A model generated the notes under the pieces. The model worked only from the letters and a program-made list of their open reading frames with translations. It made no database searches and was not told where the DNA came from. A stretch of DNA of 64,000 nucleotides from Ascarosepion bandense (taxonomy: Eukaryota; Mollusca; Cephalopoda; Sepiida; Sepiidae): the NCBI GenBank assembly GCA_037127315.1, contig JBBBDQ010001294.1, positions 450,001 to 514,000 of the forward strand, written 5' to 3'. Below are positions 1 to 10,680 of this stretch, piece by piece. A program made the translations under genes and the position numbers. Position 1 is the first letter of the stretch. Every line of letters starts with the position of its first letter.

Positions 1-62
1 AACAGTTGAATTTAAAAAGTGCTCAATACGTGTTTGAAGAAAAATTAAGATTTTGCATATAT

Positions 63-752
63 TTAGGTAGGTCACTTTACTGTGTAGGGCCAGAAAGTTT
101 TTCTCATCGAAATCCATCCTGCACATATATAAATCTACCATCTGCCTGTGCACTGAATGCTGCTGTCACATCTGGTCGGGTGCCCCTGCTATTCATCTTG
201 AGGTTCTTGACAAAATTCAGCAGAGAATCTGCAATGTGATTGATCTCAACTTAGTAGCTCAGCTCCAATCAGTTTCTCATCAACATAATGTGGTTTCTCT
301 GTCTCTTCTACAAATACTTTTACAGCTTCTGCTCCGATAAGCTTAGCTACCTAGTGCATGAATTTACTTGACCTACTGGAATAAAAACTCTGTCACACTC
401 TTTATAGTGAAACCAATCAAATGTAATCACAACTTCTACTCTAGCTCTTTTTTTTTCTCATACTGTGGAATTCCCTTCAATATACTTACTTCCCTGACAG
501 CTACAATCTCCAAGAATTTAAACGTAATGTCAATTACCATCTCCTACCTCTTTGACTTGCATACTTGTTCTTTTCCCCGTCAACTCTACTGTCATGCAGC
601 TCATTTTAGACCAGTGTTCTTATCCTTCTCTTACCCATTTTCTGACACCCACCAGGAACTTGTACCTCTTTCTCATCCTTCTCCTCTTATGTAACCCCCT
701 GTGCACCACTGACAGTACTGCTTTGCTTGGGGTGAAATTATTATTTAAAAAA
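63..752 (+). mobile_element. LINE-A (jockey/CR1-like) 3' fragment
   Basis: This is a 5'-truncated non-LTR retrotransposon end. The translation of the first part (residues NPSCTYINLPSACALNAA and following) aligns by eye with the C-terminal segment of the better preserved copy at 29.3-29.9 kb (ILHIYKSTIRPNMEYCCHLWSGAP). It continues through the region that reads RLWNSLP-like in other copies and ends in GCTTGGGGTGAAATTATT followed by an A-run. Frames are broken, so the copy is dead. The RT catalytic domain is absent. Confidence 0.85.
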
Positions 753-840
753 TAGATCAGTCAGTCATGCTAAAAGAGTTTTGACTTTTTCAGTTTTAAC
801 AAAACAGTAAAAGTCAATGTTAGCATAACTGGCTGACCTT

Positions 841-841
<1 letters not shown>

Positions 842-872
<31 letters not shown>
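842..872. repeat. (TA)n microsatellite
   Basis: An uninterrupted TA run lies next to the left arm of the foldback element. Comparable TA runs occur at about 1492-1523, 13889-13930, 14228-14261, 14400-14434, 16507-16539, 24957-25006, 37170-37199, 44845-44889 and 45220-45241. Most of them abut the ends of dispersed repeats. Confidence 0.95.
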
Positions 873-876
<4 letters not shown>

Positions 877-881
877 TCTTA

Positions 882-1391
882 ATTATGTTTTAGAACATGT
901 ACATTATTTTTTAATATATGTCCTTGACAATCATATGTTTGTTTCAACGTTGGGTACGTTGTTTCTTCGTTTCGTTGTTTCTTCATTTCGGGAGGTAAAA
1001 GCAAAACTGAATTCATCTGCTCCCTATATTTGGTTCATTGTTGTGGGAGGTTGGTTGGGGTTATTGATAATGAAGGGAATGTGTCTTCTAGAGTTTTGAA
1101 GAGCCTGGTGTGTAAAAAGATATACCTACAGATAAAAACACTCCAACAGATAATACCATTAATCAACAATTTAGCACTTACACACCAGGCTCTTCAAAAC
1201 TCTAGAAGACACATTCCCTTCATTATCAATAACCCCAACCAACCTCCCACAACAACAATGAACCAAATATAGGGAGCAGACAAATTCAGTTTTGCTTTTA
1301 CCTCCTGAGAAGAAACTACCCAATGTTGAAACAAACATATGATTGTCAAGGACATATATTAAAAAATAATGTACATGTTCTAAAACATAAT
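882..1391. repeat. Foldback (long inverted-repeat) element
   Basis: The left arm (about 882-1114) is nearly perfectly repeated in reverse complement at about 1178-1391. The two arms surround a 63-bp spacer. Arm cores include TGTTTTAGAACATGTACATT and GAGTTTTGAAGAGCCTGGTG. The main asymmetry is a small insertion with CGTT repeats in the left arm near 950-990. No transposase frame is present; the short frames inside read through the arms and are shadows. It could be a foldback transposon, a MITE, or a recombination palindrome. Confidence 0.9.
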
Positions 1392-1490
1392 TTATAATTA
1401 ATATTCACAGCTCTATACATCATATATCGAGCACTGTTTTAAATTAATGTTTTGGACGGAAAAAATTCTTTCTTTGTTCTGTACTCACTT

Positions 1491-1525
<35 letters not shown>

Positions 1526-1534
1526 AAAAATATC

Positions 1535-1625
1535 AAACCTGTAAAAATGGAGAAGATAATCCAAAATATTTGATCTAATTAGAATAAGATATCAATTAGA
1601 TAAAAATAGAGAGCTCAATGGATAT
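1535..1625 (-). mobile_element. Family K non-autonomous repeat, partial
   Basis: The sequence from CAAACCTGTAAAAATGGAGA to GAGAGCTCAATGG matches one end of the longer copy at 24957-25250, and in reverse complement the copy at 5150-5530. It is flanked by (TA)n on both sides. No coding capacity is seen. Confidence 0.65.
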
Positions 1626-1650
1626 TATATATATATATATATAAATATAT

Positions 1651-2480
1651 TGAGAGGAAAACTTGTCATATAATTAAATGCTTATAAATGCAGAATTTAT
1701 TTCAATAGTTGTAAAAATTTATATACCGCTGTGTCAGACTCAAAAAATCAATGACAAAATTTTAAAAAAATAAAACAGAAAGGAAAATTAAAAAAGAATT
1801 TGAGAGAAAAAACAAAAAGCAATAGTTAATTTTCTGCATATTACTTTGAACTTCAAAATAACATATATTACATCACTTGAGGACTTTCAACAACAGCAAC
1901 GACTAAAATTTTTCTTGTTTTTTAAAAAGTTTTTGTCTTTATTATTATTTTGTAAATCTTTTTCTTCATGAATCTCTTTTCTTATTTTTGTATATTTTTC
2001 TTATGAATCTTAATTATTAAATCTTAACATTTTGTGATTGCTAATTATTTGTGACTGTAAATATATTATATAGACCGTTTTTATTTTATTTCTTTTTACA
2101 ATTTTTGCCTGTATCTCTTTAGTTTGGTTATTTTTATTTGTAGTTTTGTGTTATTGTGTGTATAAATGGCCTCTTTTAATTATATGTCTGTGTGTGATTA
2201 TATCTATTTCTCTGTTTTGTGTTTGAATATATTTTTCCTTTTAGATTTTTTTGTTTATGTGTGATTTGGTGTATGTATTCTTTATTTTTGTGACACTTCC
2301 TGTTTCTGTTTTTATTTGCATACACTTCTAGACTTCAACTTACCTTATTTCAACTCTATGCAAACTTTTGAAACATTTGATTTTTGGGTCTGACAAAGCA
2401 GTGTGCAATTTTTACAACTGCTGAAATAAATTCTGGATTTATAATCGTTTAATTACAAGCTGAGTTTTCTTTTCTCTCTC
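1651..2480. mobile_element. Non-autonomous element with long terminal inverted repeats
   Basis: Positions 1651-1755 are the diverged reverse complement of 2385-2480. Shared arm blocks include AGAATTTATTTCA and GTTGTAAAAATT. The roughly 630-bp interior is T-rich on the plus strand without a credible reading frame. TA-rich tracts flank both ends. Arms of about 100 bp and the absence of a transposase suggest a large MITE or a deleted DNA transposon; the superfamily is not assignable by eye. Confidence 0.75.
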
Positions 2481-2786
2481 TTTCTCTCTATATATATACA
2501 TCTAGACATTACTTCTGGTCTTTCAAGAAAGATTATTAAATGAAAAATCAGAAGTAATGTCCAGATTTAATCTTAGGATCATGCAAACCTTGATGAAAAT
2601 GTTTTCAATATCCTTAAGTAACTCCGCCCTAATTTTGAAAATTTTTGGCTGTTTAAATATTCCAGTCGTACATTCGTAAAAATCCCTGTTGTACATTTAA
2701 AAAACATTGGAAAATCAGTTATTAAAAATCGCCTGAAAATACCAAAGGTCAAAACATAGGTTACAGTTTTTATATATATATATAAT

Positions 2787-2877
2787 CATTTCACCCCAAG
2801 CAAGACAATAAAGACAAGCTACTAAGATGGAAAGGGTTACTGAGTGTGAAGAAGAATATGAAAATATAAACAAAATG
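2787..2877 (-). mobile_element. LINE-A 3' tail, short copy
   Basis: ATCATTTCACCCCAAGCAAG is the reverse complement of the LINE-A terminus. It belongs to the subfamily with a CACTAAGACAAG-like block, also seen at 36.5 and 39.6 kb. It is truncated within about 90 bp and joins directly to family E. Confidence 0.75.
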
Positions 2878-3105
2878 TATCACTCTTTCCAGTATTGATG
2901 GTGGTTTTCTTCTTAAACTTGTATTTGATGTAGTGTGAAATGTTAACATATTGATTATCTCATTATTTTCTTTTTTCATTATATGTGCTATCCAATTTAG
3001 TTTTTGCTGCTGTTGGCAGCCTTCAAGTTATGTGGTTTATGTTATTTTGTACAGTCAATTGTTTGTGAATCTGTAGTACCAGTCCACAATTGTAATAGAT
3101 ACTAA
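2878..3105 (+). mobile_element. Family E dispersed repeat
   Basis: This is similar to 33160-33390 and 33770-33960 (plus) and to 30150-30390 and 33395-33597 (minus). Shared words include TATTGATGG and TTTGTGAATCTGTAGTA-like segments. It has no recognised coding content. Positions 3106-3410 show nothing recognisable. Confidence 0.5.
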
Positions 3106-3410
3106 ATAGTTACATGTACTATCCATTTAAATTGTTACAGTTTTTTTAAATATTCAAGGAATGTCGTTTTCGCTATTTGGTAAAGGAACTTGTTTGTGAT
3201 TTTGTAGCTGAGGTTATAAAAATGAAGTTAAAATATTGTTTATAATTGTGAGAACATTTTTATGCTTAGGTATGGTAATGATATAATTCCATTCAAAGAA
3301 ACATTTGGCATTCATTGACCGAGCAGCCAGTACTGATTTTGGTTGAAATTGTTAAAATCTGTTCTTTAAAACAACTTCTCAGAATTTATTTATCTTTATA
3401 TTTTTTTATA

Positions 3411-3765
3411 GCCATTTCACCCCAGGCAAGGTAGGAACTCCACTGTTGTGCAGGGATTACAGTGAGAGAAAAAAAAACAAAGTACAGGGAATGTCAAAGA
3501 AAGGATAAGAGAAAGATAGGAATCAAGGAGGCAGAAAATGGCGATTGATGTTGCATTTAAACTTTTAGAGATTGTAGCAAGTAAATGGAAGAGAGTTCTA
3601 CAAATGGGAAGTGCAAGAAAAGAAACTGTTAGAGTAGAAGATATGGTTACAATTAACTATTTCAATAGTAAAAGGGTGGGACCTTGATACCAATCTAGTA
3701 GAATGCATAAAATATGGGGTTAAGTCATGAGGGAAAAAAGTTCGTCAGAGCAGTTGCCATGAAAA
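3411..3765 (-). mobile_element. LINE-A 3' fragment
   Basis: It begins with reverse-complemented LINE-A tail (CATTTCACCCCAGGCAAG). It continues through the untranslated region into the block equivalent to GAGCAGAAGCCATGAAAATA in better copies. It is decayed and truncated where LINE-B begins. Confidence 0.8.
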
Positions 3766-3799
3766 TGGTAAAGTAACAGGAATTATCAACTTTTATGGC

Positions 3800-4556
3800 A
3801 AGATAGTGGAGCCCAATATGCCAACTACAAGTCAGAGAAACTAAAATAAAACAAGTAAAAAATTCAAATACCTGAGAAGCATTTTGACAGAGTTTGGAAA
3901 GTGCGACATGGAGATCCAAAGATGCATTAGCATGGCCAAAGACTTATTTCAGAAGCTAACCAGAGTACTGAAAGACAAGAAAATCTCATTAGAAACAAAA
4001 AAAGAGTGCTGGATTGCTATGTGATATCTATCATTCTGTATGATGATTTACTAAGCACAGCTTAGATGTGGCACAAGTCTGAAAGTATGGGACACCCAGT
4101 GAGGATCTAGCTCACTACTCAATTGTAATGGTTCTAGCAAGACAAACTTGCTAACCATTACACCACCTTAATGCTGGATGATCTTATCAAGTATGAAGAA
4201 GTGACTTGTAGTAGAAATGTGGTTTTACAGAAGGGTGCTGAGGATTCCATGGACTGAGCATGTGTGCAATGATGAGGTGTTGAAAAGAATGCAAACAATA
4301 AGAAAACTGATACAAAATATCAGGAAGAGACAAATGAGGTTCCTGAGACATATAATGAGGAAAGAAAGCCTAGAGAACTTAATACTCACAGTTCGGATAA
4401 AGGGAAGGAGAGACAGAGGAAAGCAGTGTGAGACATATTTTTTAAGTCTGAGCAAATGGATGGTGGAGTTGGTATTATAGATACCAAGAGAAAAAATATT
4501 GAGAGCGACAAGAGACAGAGCCAAGTGGAAGTCCATGATCACCTACGTCCTGAAAG
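3800..4556 (+). mobile_element. LINE-B endonuclease-RT, C-terminal relic
   Basis: The translation shows VEMWFYRRVLRIPWTEHVC at about 4212-4265. It is followed by LIQNIRKRQMRFLRHIMRKE and LILTVRIKGRRDRGKQ, the familiar thumb/C-terminal segment of endonuclease-reverse transcriptase LINEs. The upstream part matches the post-RT region of the copy at 60.9-62.2 kb. The end reads MITYVL-like (ATGATCACCTACGTCCTGA), as in other copies. The frame is broken by stops and by a roughly 90-bp tRNA-like insertion. Confidence 0.8.
4085..4170 (-). mobile_element. tRNA-like SINE head inside LINE-B
   Basis: On the minus strand the sequence GGTGGTGTAATGGTTAGCAA resembles a D-arm/A-box. About 50 nt later, GAGCTAGATCCTCACT could be a decayed B-box. 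It interrupts the LINE-B segment. It is too decayed to call a tRNA gene. Confidence 0.4.
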
Positions 4557-4632
4557 AAATAATGGCAATAAAGATGAGGACAACAGTCTAAATAATGTAA
4601 ATACTACCACATCTCAGAAGTATAGACATAGA
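4557..4632 (+). mobile_element. SINE-2 3' end fragment
   Basis: Contains AATGGCAATAAAGATGAGGA and CATCTCAGAAGTATAGACA, the terminal segment shared by all SINE-2 copies. The head is missing. Positions 4640-5150 hold T-rich sequence with no recognised feature. Confidence 0.75.
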
Positions 4633-5149
4633 CTCCTTTTGTTTAGCTAGAGTTAATGTGTGTGAGTATCATTCCTAGTCACTTTCCCAGTGTTTACTTT
4701 GATTATGAGCAAGGTCAAGATTCCCAACCTTCCCAGATTGTTTTTGGCTCCCTTTTTTCTTTTTTTTTTCAATCTTGATTGGGTCAGTTTTTGAGTTTCC
4801 TCTTCCATTATTTATTTTATCCTTTCTCTCTCTGTTAGTGAATGTGCTTATTGAGTTTGCCTATTGGTAAAATACAGCAGCCACTCTTTGCTTTTAGGGG
4901 TGGTCAGTTCTTGCTAACACTTGTTAATTTTAGTTTATTTTTGGGTAGTCAGCCTCTTCTCCTCTCATTTTCATATCATATATTTTTAGATCTATTTTTG
5001 TAAAATAAATAAATAAACAAAAAATTGTAAAAACAAATACTGTATATGAAATAAAATTTTTATGTCATGGGTTTTCTCCTTTTTTTAGCCCCCCCCCTTT
5101 GAATATGTAGTATTGTGGTATTATGGTATTTGTAGGATTATAAGATGAT

Positions 5150-5525
5150 GGACAAAGGAAAACTCAACATATGATTTAAATTGATTATGAATTATAATTC
5201 ATTTATATGAGCTAAATTAGCTCATATCATCAGACTACACAATATTATTTCCATTCGATACAAAAATTTTTACTGGAATAAGCACTTCTTTAAAATGAAA
5301 AGGAAAACAAATAAAAAGATTTAAAGACATTGGCGTTATCTTAGTTGGGGATCTCTAGACCAGTTGCTATGATATTTATGAAGGAAAACTTTAGTTAAGT
5401 TTTCCTTTATAAATATCATATTGCTCTGGATAACATACACTGATCTCTCTATACAGATATAACACTTAATATTTTATATTAAATTGATCTTGTTAGATTA
5501 TCCTCACCGTTTATGGACTTGACAT
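5150..5525 (+). mobile_element. Family K non-autonomous repeat
   Basis: The left part (GGAAAACTCAACATATGATT ... ATATTATTTCCATT) and the right part (GATCTCTCTATACAGATATA ... TTTATGGACTTGACAT) both appear, in reverse complement and in the same relative order, at 24957-25250. The middle (about 5270-5440) holds an internal hairpin: GGAAAACTTTAGTTAAGTTTTCC. No protein is encoded. Confidence 0.7.
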
Positions 5526-5664
5526 ATGTCTATTATGCTTAATCATGAGCCGTTCTAAACATTGTATTTTGGCATTAATTTCAGTTGAAAATAAATTCAT
5601 TTTAATTAAATTAAAGCCAAAATTACAACATTTAGAATGGCTCATGATTATACATAATAGACAT
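5525..5664. repeat. 140-bp imperfect palindrome
   Basis: The left arm 5525-5581 (ATGTCTATTATGCTTAATCA...) is repeated in reverse complement at 5608-5664, with few mismatches and a 26-bp loop. It starts exactly where family K ends. It is a possible MITE or cruciform. Confidence 0.85.
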
Positions 5665-5784
5665 TCATTGTCTCTTATATTTAACAATATATGTTTAGAA
5701 AATTATTTGCTGCCTCGATACACTAAATAAATAAATAAATATATATATATATATATATACACACACATACAAACAAACAAGTTT

Positions 5785-5905
5785 CTTTAAAGAAGACTGA
5801 CAAGGTACTGCAATTAAGCTTTTTATTCAGTTTTTCTTGTGTTAAACTGAACATGGATATAAGCAAAATTGAATTGTTAGTCATCTTTAATGAACATGTA
5901 TAAGA
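5785..5905 (-). mobile_element. Family H fragment
   Basis: The reverse complement contains TTAATTGCAGTACCTTGTCA, matching the TTAATTGCAGTGCTTTGTCT block of family H at 51.18 and 52.7 kb. The rest is weakly similar. Confidence 0.4.
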
Positions 5906-5924
5906 GAGATTGCTGTGCAAATAC

Positions 5925-6165
5925 ACAACTGCATGTCACAGAATATTATGCAATACACTTCTTCCTTCCCTATCAACTGTGATCTTCAAAAGATTACATT
6001 CAGCCTTAGTCCTCATCTTCTGTCTCCTTAAATCCTGCTCTTTTGATTGTCCTTTCTTTTCAGAAAGGGTTTTCTTCATTTTGTTCACTATCAGGAACCC
6101 TTTATATCTGAGTGATTTTATCATCCTGCTTGAGGGGAAATTATTAAGAATACAAAAAAAATTGA
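5925..6165 (+). mobile_element. Highly decayed LINE-A 3' end
   Basis: The terminus GCTTGAGGGGAAATTATTAA followed by an A-rich stretch, preceded by an AACCC...ATC...GAGTG pattern, resembles a much diverged LINE-A tail. Positions 6190-7365 carry no feature I can support. Confidence 0.4.
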
Positions 6166-7365
6166 ATAAGATGTCACTGTACTTTTAATTTTTAAGAATA
6201 AAGTTGGGGAACCAAAATAAAAACTATGAGTAAACCTGGTATTATTTTCAAAGGCATAAATCCACTTCTCTCTTAGCTTTGTCTCATCAATAAAAATTAT
6301 TCATGACTTCTGCTAATAATTTTAAACTAACTGCATGTTTATGTTGCTTATAATATGGCACTTAGATGTAAAATGATGTTATTTGAATCATATGAAAGAC
6401 AGTTGCTGCGTATGTTGCAACTTGAAAATCGCATTATTCTTAACTGATACATGAAGTTGATTCAATTATCTATGCTACACGTGCTTAGCAGGCAGCTCTC
6501 TGATAATTTATTTTTTGAAATTCATGCTAAGATAATTTTTTTTTAAACCTGCCAAATAATTTTTTTTCTGCCCATTGTAGAAAAAGGCACTGCAGCTGCT
6601 AGCAACGGAGACAGACTTCACTCTCAGCTCTACTCATTTTAAGAGGTAAATTATTTTATTCAAATGCAATGCCAAAGTCAACTGATTATGAGCAGTTGTA
6701 TCTGAACTTAAATTATTGAATAAGCAATGGCTGACTCTCCTTGAATGATTGCTAAAAATTTAGGATTCAGTGCTTACAGTCCAGTACTCTGCCAGAGTGC
6801 AAATAAGAATTATGCTTTGCCATTTTCCTAGTAATTACTTTCCTATTTAATGGAACTTGGCATTTTTCCCTTGAACAACTTTTAAGTGAAGTTGAATATA
6901 AAAGCTTAATTTGCCCAATTACACGAAATGTTTCTCTTATATTTATATACCATGTATAGTTCTGGATTATTTCCCAGTTGGCCATTCCCTGAAAGTCGAT
7001 ATCCATTAGTCTTTTCACATCCTAGCTACATTGTCACTGGAATTTACCAGCTTTCAATAAATCTTTAGAGATAAAATAGATTAATAGTTTAAATAACTGC
7101 TTCACGAAGAATCACTCTAAGAACTCAATCCTTCCTTCACATTGTTTCTCCAAGCATAGCGGTAGAAAAAATAAAAGGTAATAAAATGCTCACTCGATAC
7201 AGATTTAACAAATTATAGCAGTAATTGTATAATTCCTCTCTTATTATTGGCTTAAATTGCTGTCACTCTTGTTAAAGTATGAGCTGTATTTTTATAGTTA
7301 AAGGCTAATAAACATTCATTTGAGGAAATAAAATAATTAAAAATGTACAAGTTGTTTAAATTTTT

Positions 7366-7685
7366 AACTACACTATTTACAATATTCGAACTATTGTCTT
7401 CATTTTTACTGTCATGTTTACAAAGTTTCAGCCATTGTACATGCCATCCTTCTTCAGGTGCTAAGAATTTCAAACTAAACCCTTTATTATAATCACTGAT
7501 GTATATCATTCTCATTCCATGTGCAATGCCACTTCTGGTATCTATGTAGTTATATTCTTTTAAATTAACTCTTCTAAGTTATTTGTTCACCACTGCTGTT
7601 GCCTGGTATTGAACTCACAGCTCTTTGGGTCAAATTACTGGAACTAACCAATGTCTGTATCCACTGGGTCATGTGTCCTTGAGAA
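7366..7685 (-). mobile_element. SINE-2, near full length
   Basis: Read on the minus strand, it has a tRNA-like head (CCAGTGGATACAGACATTGG-type A-box region) and a B-box-like GAGTTCAATACCAGGC. Next comes a unique middle, then CACCTGAAGAAGGATGGCA ... GGCTGAAAC, and the terminal CAGTAAAAATGAAGACAATA. Positions 7690-8040 show nothing recognisable. Confidence 0.8.
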
Positions 7686-8039
7686 CATCAGCATGTGAAT
7701 TTCTGAAACTTTTAAACCTGATGTCCCAGTTACTATTTTTTACTAGAGTTCATATTGCAATCTTTGACACTAATGATTTTCTCTAGCACTCCTTATGACT
7801 GGTTCCCATATTGTATTCATATCTATGCTTGGTCAGCTTAGAAGATTTTTCTAATCTAGCATGTGCACTGACTCCTTAAGTTTACATAGTTTCCAGTGGT
7901 GTTTTCTATTTATTATCAATTTCATCTCATAGGTGGTGGTGATACCCTTTATCCCTCCATATGTGGTCAGCTATGCCTGATTTTTCTATCTTCCCTTGTG
8001 TTATCACCTAATGATATTCTTGTAAACTTACCTTAACCA

Positions 8040-8125
8040 AAACGGCATAAACATGGCAGGAAAAATGAGAACAATAGTCAGAATAATGTGAATAGTGTAA
8101 ATATCATCTCATTCCAGAAGTAAAA
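8040..8125 (+). mobile_element. SINE-2 3' end fragment
   Basis: Terminal SINE-2 segment (GAGAACAATAGTCAGAATAA ... AATAGTGTAAATATCA). The head and middle are absent. Confidence 0.65.
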
Positions 8126-8227
8126 ACAAATTTTTACCTGTTGTTCAAAATTTGTTGTAATTATGAGATCCTACAGATAATACCATCAAGTGAACATGTG
8201 AGCAACAACAAAGTTATTTTTTTTAAT

Positions 8228-8530
8228 CAGTGATCATTTTCCACCCCAAGCAGAGCAGGACTGCCACTAGTGTGCAAGGGGTTACAGTGAGAGAAAAGAC
8301 TGGGTACAGGAGCTATTGAAGAGAAGATAAAAGATGAATGGGATTCACAAAGATAAAAGATAGCATTTGATGTATTAAAATTTTTGGAGACTGTAGCTAT
8401 CAGGGAAGCAACTAAACAGAAGGGAGTTCCACAGGAGGAAGTGTGATCATGGAAACTGTTCAAGTAGAAGTGATAGTTATATTTAACTATATCAACAGTA
8501 AAATGGTGGGACTAGACACTAATCTAGTAG
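8228..8530 (-). mobile_element. LINE-A 3' fragment
   Basis: Reverse-complemented terminus (TTTTCCACCCCAAGCAGAGC) plus untranslated region, up to the CTAGACACTAATCTAGTAG block. It is 5'-truncated. Confidence 0.85.
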
Positions 8531-8544
8531 AACACTGGAATTTG

Positions 8545-8868
8545 ATGAGTGTACTGGTGCAGTGAATATTGACTCAGAAAGAGAAATTAGGGAGCAGAGT
8601 TTGAATTCCATTTGATTTTCTTGCACTCACTTATGCACAAATACCCTTGAGAAAGGTATTAATCCATCTCTTCTCCCACCAGCTAAGGGTTGAATAGCAG
8701 AACAGATTGGGTTCTATAGTAACCAGTCTAACACAGAAAGTAAAGGCAACCTACTGCAGGAAACCTACTGCAGGAAACCTTCTGCCCAGTCAGTCATGTC
8801 TGTTTTGAGACATGATCACCCAAGCATGTATTACATATGGCACTTAACTAACAGCAGTATTACTGAAC
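8545..8868 (+). mobile_element. SINE-1, near full length
   Basis: tRNA-like head with GGTGCAGTGAATATTGACTC (A-box region) and GAGTTTGAATTCCA (B-box-like). It is followed by the SINE-1 body (ACCCTTGAGAAAGGTATTAA ... CAGACAGATTGG-type block) and the terminal CATATGGCACTTAACTAAC. A 14-bp tandem duplication (ACTGCAGGAAACCT) lies near 8752-8782. Confidence 0.85.
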
Positions 8869-8894
8869 TGTTATGTAAAATCATATATGGCAGT

Positions 8895-9025
8895 GAACAT
8901 TGCCTTTACAGATGAGGATGCAACTTGAAGCAACAGAAATGTGGTTCTACAGAAGGATGCTGAGAATACCATGGATGAAACCTGTGAGCAACGACAAAAT
9001 TTTAGAGAAAATGAAACAAAAAAAT
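8895..9025 (+). mobile_element. LINE-B fragment
   Basis: Translates as EATEMWFYRRMLRIPWMKPV, the LINE-B C-terminal motif. It continues with SNDKILEKMKQK and then breaks off. Confidence 0.8.
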
Positions 9026-9094
9026 GATTGTTATTCTTGGCATATCTTGTCAGAACTCCCACATTTTTTAAAAAAATTAAAAGCATTTTTTTAA

Positions 9095-9775
9095 TCAAGT
9101 TGGAACTGTCACTAGTGTGCAGGGGATTACATTGAGAGAAAAGCCTGGGTACAGATGGTATTGAAGAAAGGATAAAAGATGAACAGGATTCAAGAATAAA
9201 AGATGGCAATAGATGTTGCATTTAAATTTTTGAGGATAGTGCTCATCAGGTTGCTTTCTTGATAGCTGCAATCTCCAAAAATTGTAAACAGAAGAAAATA
9301 TCAAAGGTGGGAAGTGCAGGAAAAGAAATTATTCAAGTAGAAGTGATGGTTACATTTAACTACTTCAATCGTAAAAGAGTGGGACCTAGATGCCAATCTA
9401 GTAGCACACTTAAATTCACATAGTTTGGGCACCAGAAAGAAAAGCCTGTCAAAGCAGTTGCCATAAAAATATTTGTAAAAAAAAAACAGACGGAAGCCAC
9501 ATCATGTTGGTGTGAAAGTGACTGAAGTCAAGATGCCAAGTCAGGACTGATTACATTGTAGATCCTTCTTTGGATTTTTTCAAGAATCTCAAGATGAATA
9601 GCAGGAGAAGCACCTGACCATAGATAGCAACAGTATTCAATGCACAAATGATTGGTAGATTTATAAATGTGTAAAATGGATTCTGACAAGAAAAACTTTC
9701 TTTCCTGTTGCAACACAGAGACCCAATGTTCTTAGTGGTAGATACAGCTACAGACTCAATGTGGTCTTAACAAGC
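9095..9775 (-). mobile_element. LINE-A 3' fragment with partial ORF
   Basis: Runs from near the 3' terminus through the untranslated region and into the ORF. On the minus strand 9528-9716 gives SILHIYKSTNHLCIEYCCYLW and ILEKIQRRIYNV, the RT-distal C-terminal segment. The last part (CTGTATCTACCACTAAGAAC) corresponds to the ESIAKSTAKKVGSL region of better copies. The RT core is missing. Confidence 0.85.
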
Positions 9776-9829
9776 ACTCATTGTAAAACTGATTCAGGAT
9801 TTAAAAAAAGGCCTCAAAAGTAATGAAAA

Positions 9830-10258
9830 AAGCACCTTCCTCAACCCACTGCAGCTAGGCTTATCATCTCTTCTATGTGTTTCTGTCTTTGGGCAGTGTT
9901 CAACGCAGTTGTGGCGATGTCAGCAGACAGATTTGCTGATGGGGAATATAAAATACTGTGAGGGCCTCAGTCTCAGGAAACAACTGCCCATGGGTGCACA
10001 CCCCACACTGCACTAGCGAGTCGAGTCCAGTAGTTCAGCACAACCAACAGTTACAGGGGTTGGCCAATTTTTCTCACTGGCCTGAGTGTACACATTTGAG
10101 TTCTCCACATTAAGCCTGACCTTGTGTCACATCCTGTTCCAGTGGATAGACTAAATACTACTTCTGCAGCCCAGATGACTAAGACCAATGTTTAGTATCA
10201 GTTCTAGCAACTGGCCCATGACTTCAGCCATCAGCAGCTGCATTACTTAACATCAGGA
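9830..10258. other. Unassigned, compositionally distinct stretch
   Basis: About 430 bp visibly richer in G+C than its surroundings. It contains CTGAGTCTCAGG-like and GTGCACACCCCACACTGCAC words. I see no open frame of useful length and no match to other repeats in the window. It could be the remnant of another retroelement. Confidence 0.4.
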
Positions 10259-10261
10259 AAT

Positions 10262-10485
10262 GACTGAAGTTTCTACAGCACACAATAAGGAAAGTAAGCT
10301 TAAAAAACTTAACACTTACAGGACAGATTGAAGGCAAGAGAGACAGAGGAAATAATGTATAACCTAATTAGCAAGCTTCAGTAAATGGAGGGCAAAACAG
10401 GATTCAGGAATGATAACAAAAAGAGAAAATTTATTAAGAGCTACAAAGGACAGGAAATTGTGGAGAGCTATGATTGGTGACATCC
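10262..10485 (+). mobile_element. LINE-B 3' end
   Basis: AACTTAACACTTACAGGACA ... AAATTGTGGAGAGCTATGAT corresponds to LILTGQIEGKRDRG ... LWRAMI of LINE-B. The frame is broken. Confidence 0.75.
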
Positions 10486-10551
10486 TGAAAATAAATATTT
10501 CTTCATTGCTGTCACACTTTATATATTGAAGACAAGGACAACAAACACATA

Positions 10552-10680
10552 ACCTATCTAGTGAACTTGATTAAATGGATGGCAGAGCAACGTTTAAGGA
10601 AGATAAGAAAAAAAAGTTTATTAACAGCTACAAAGGACAGGAAATTGTGGAGAGCCATGAGCACCTATATCGTTTGTTCA
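10552..10680 (+). mobile_element. LINE-B 3' end, partial duplicate
   Basis: Repeats the last part of the preceding copy: WMAEQRLRKIRKKSLLTATK then DRKLWRAMSTYI. The reading frame at 10561-10746 is this fragment, not a gene. Positions 10700-11210 show nothing recognisable. Confidence 0.75.

Noticed and set aside
4085..4170. Functional tRNA gene
   Set aside because: The anticodon arm and B-box are decayed, and no acceptor stem can be formed. It is more likely a SINE head.
6767..7515. Minus-strand frames of 83 and 87 codons
   Set aside because: The first has no recognisable content in unassigned DNA. The second runs through a reversed SINE-2.
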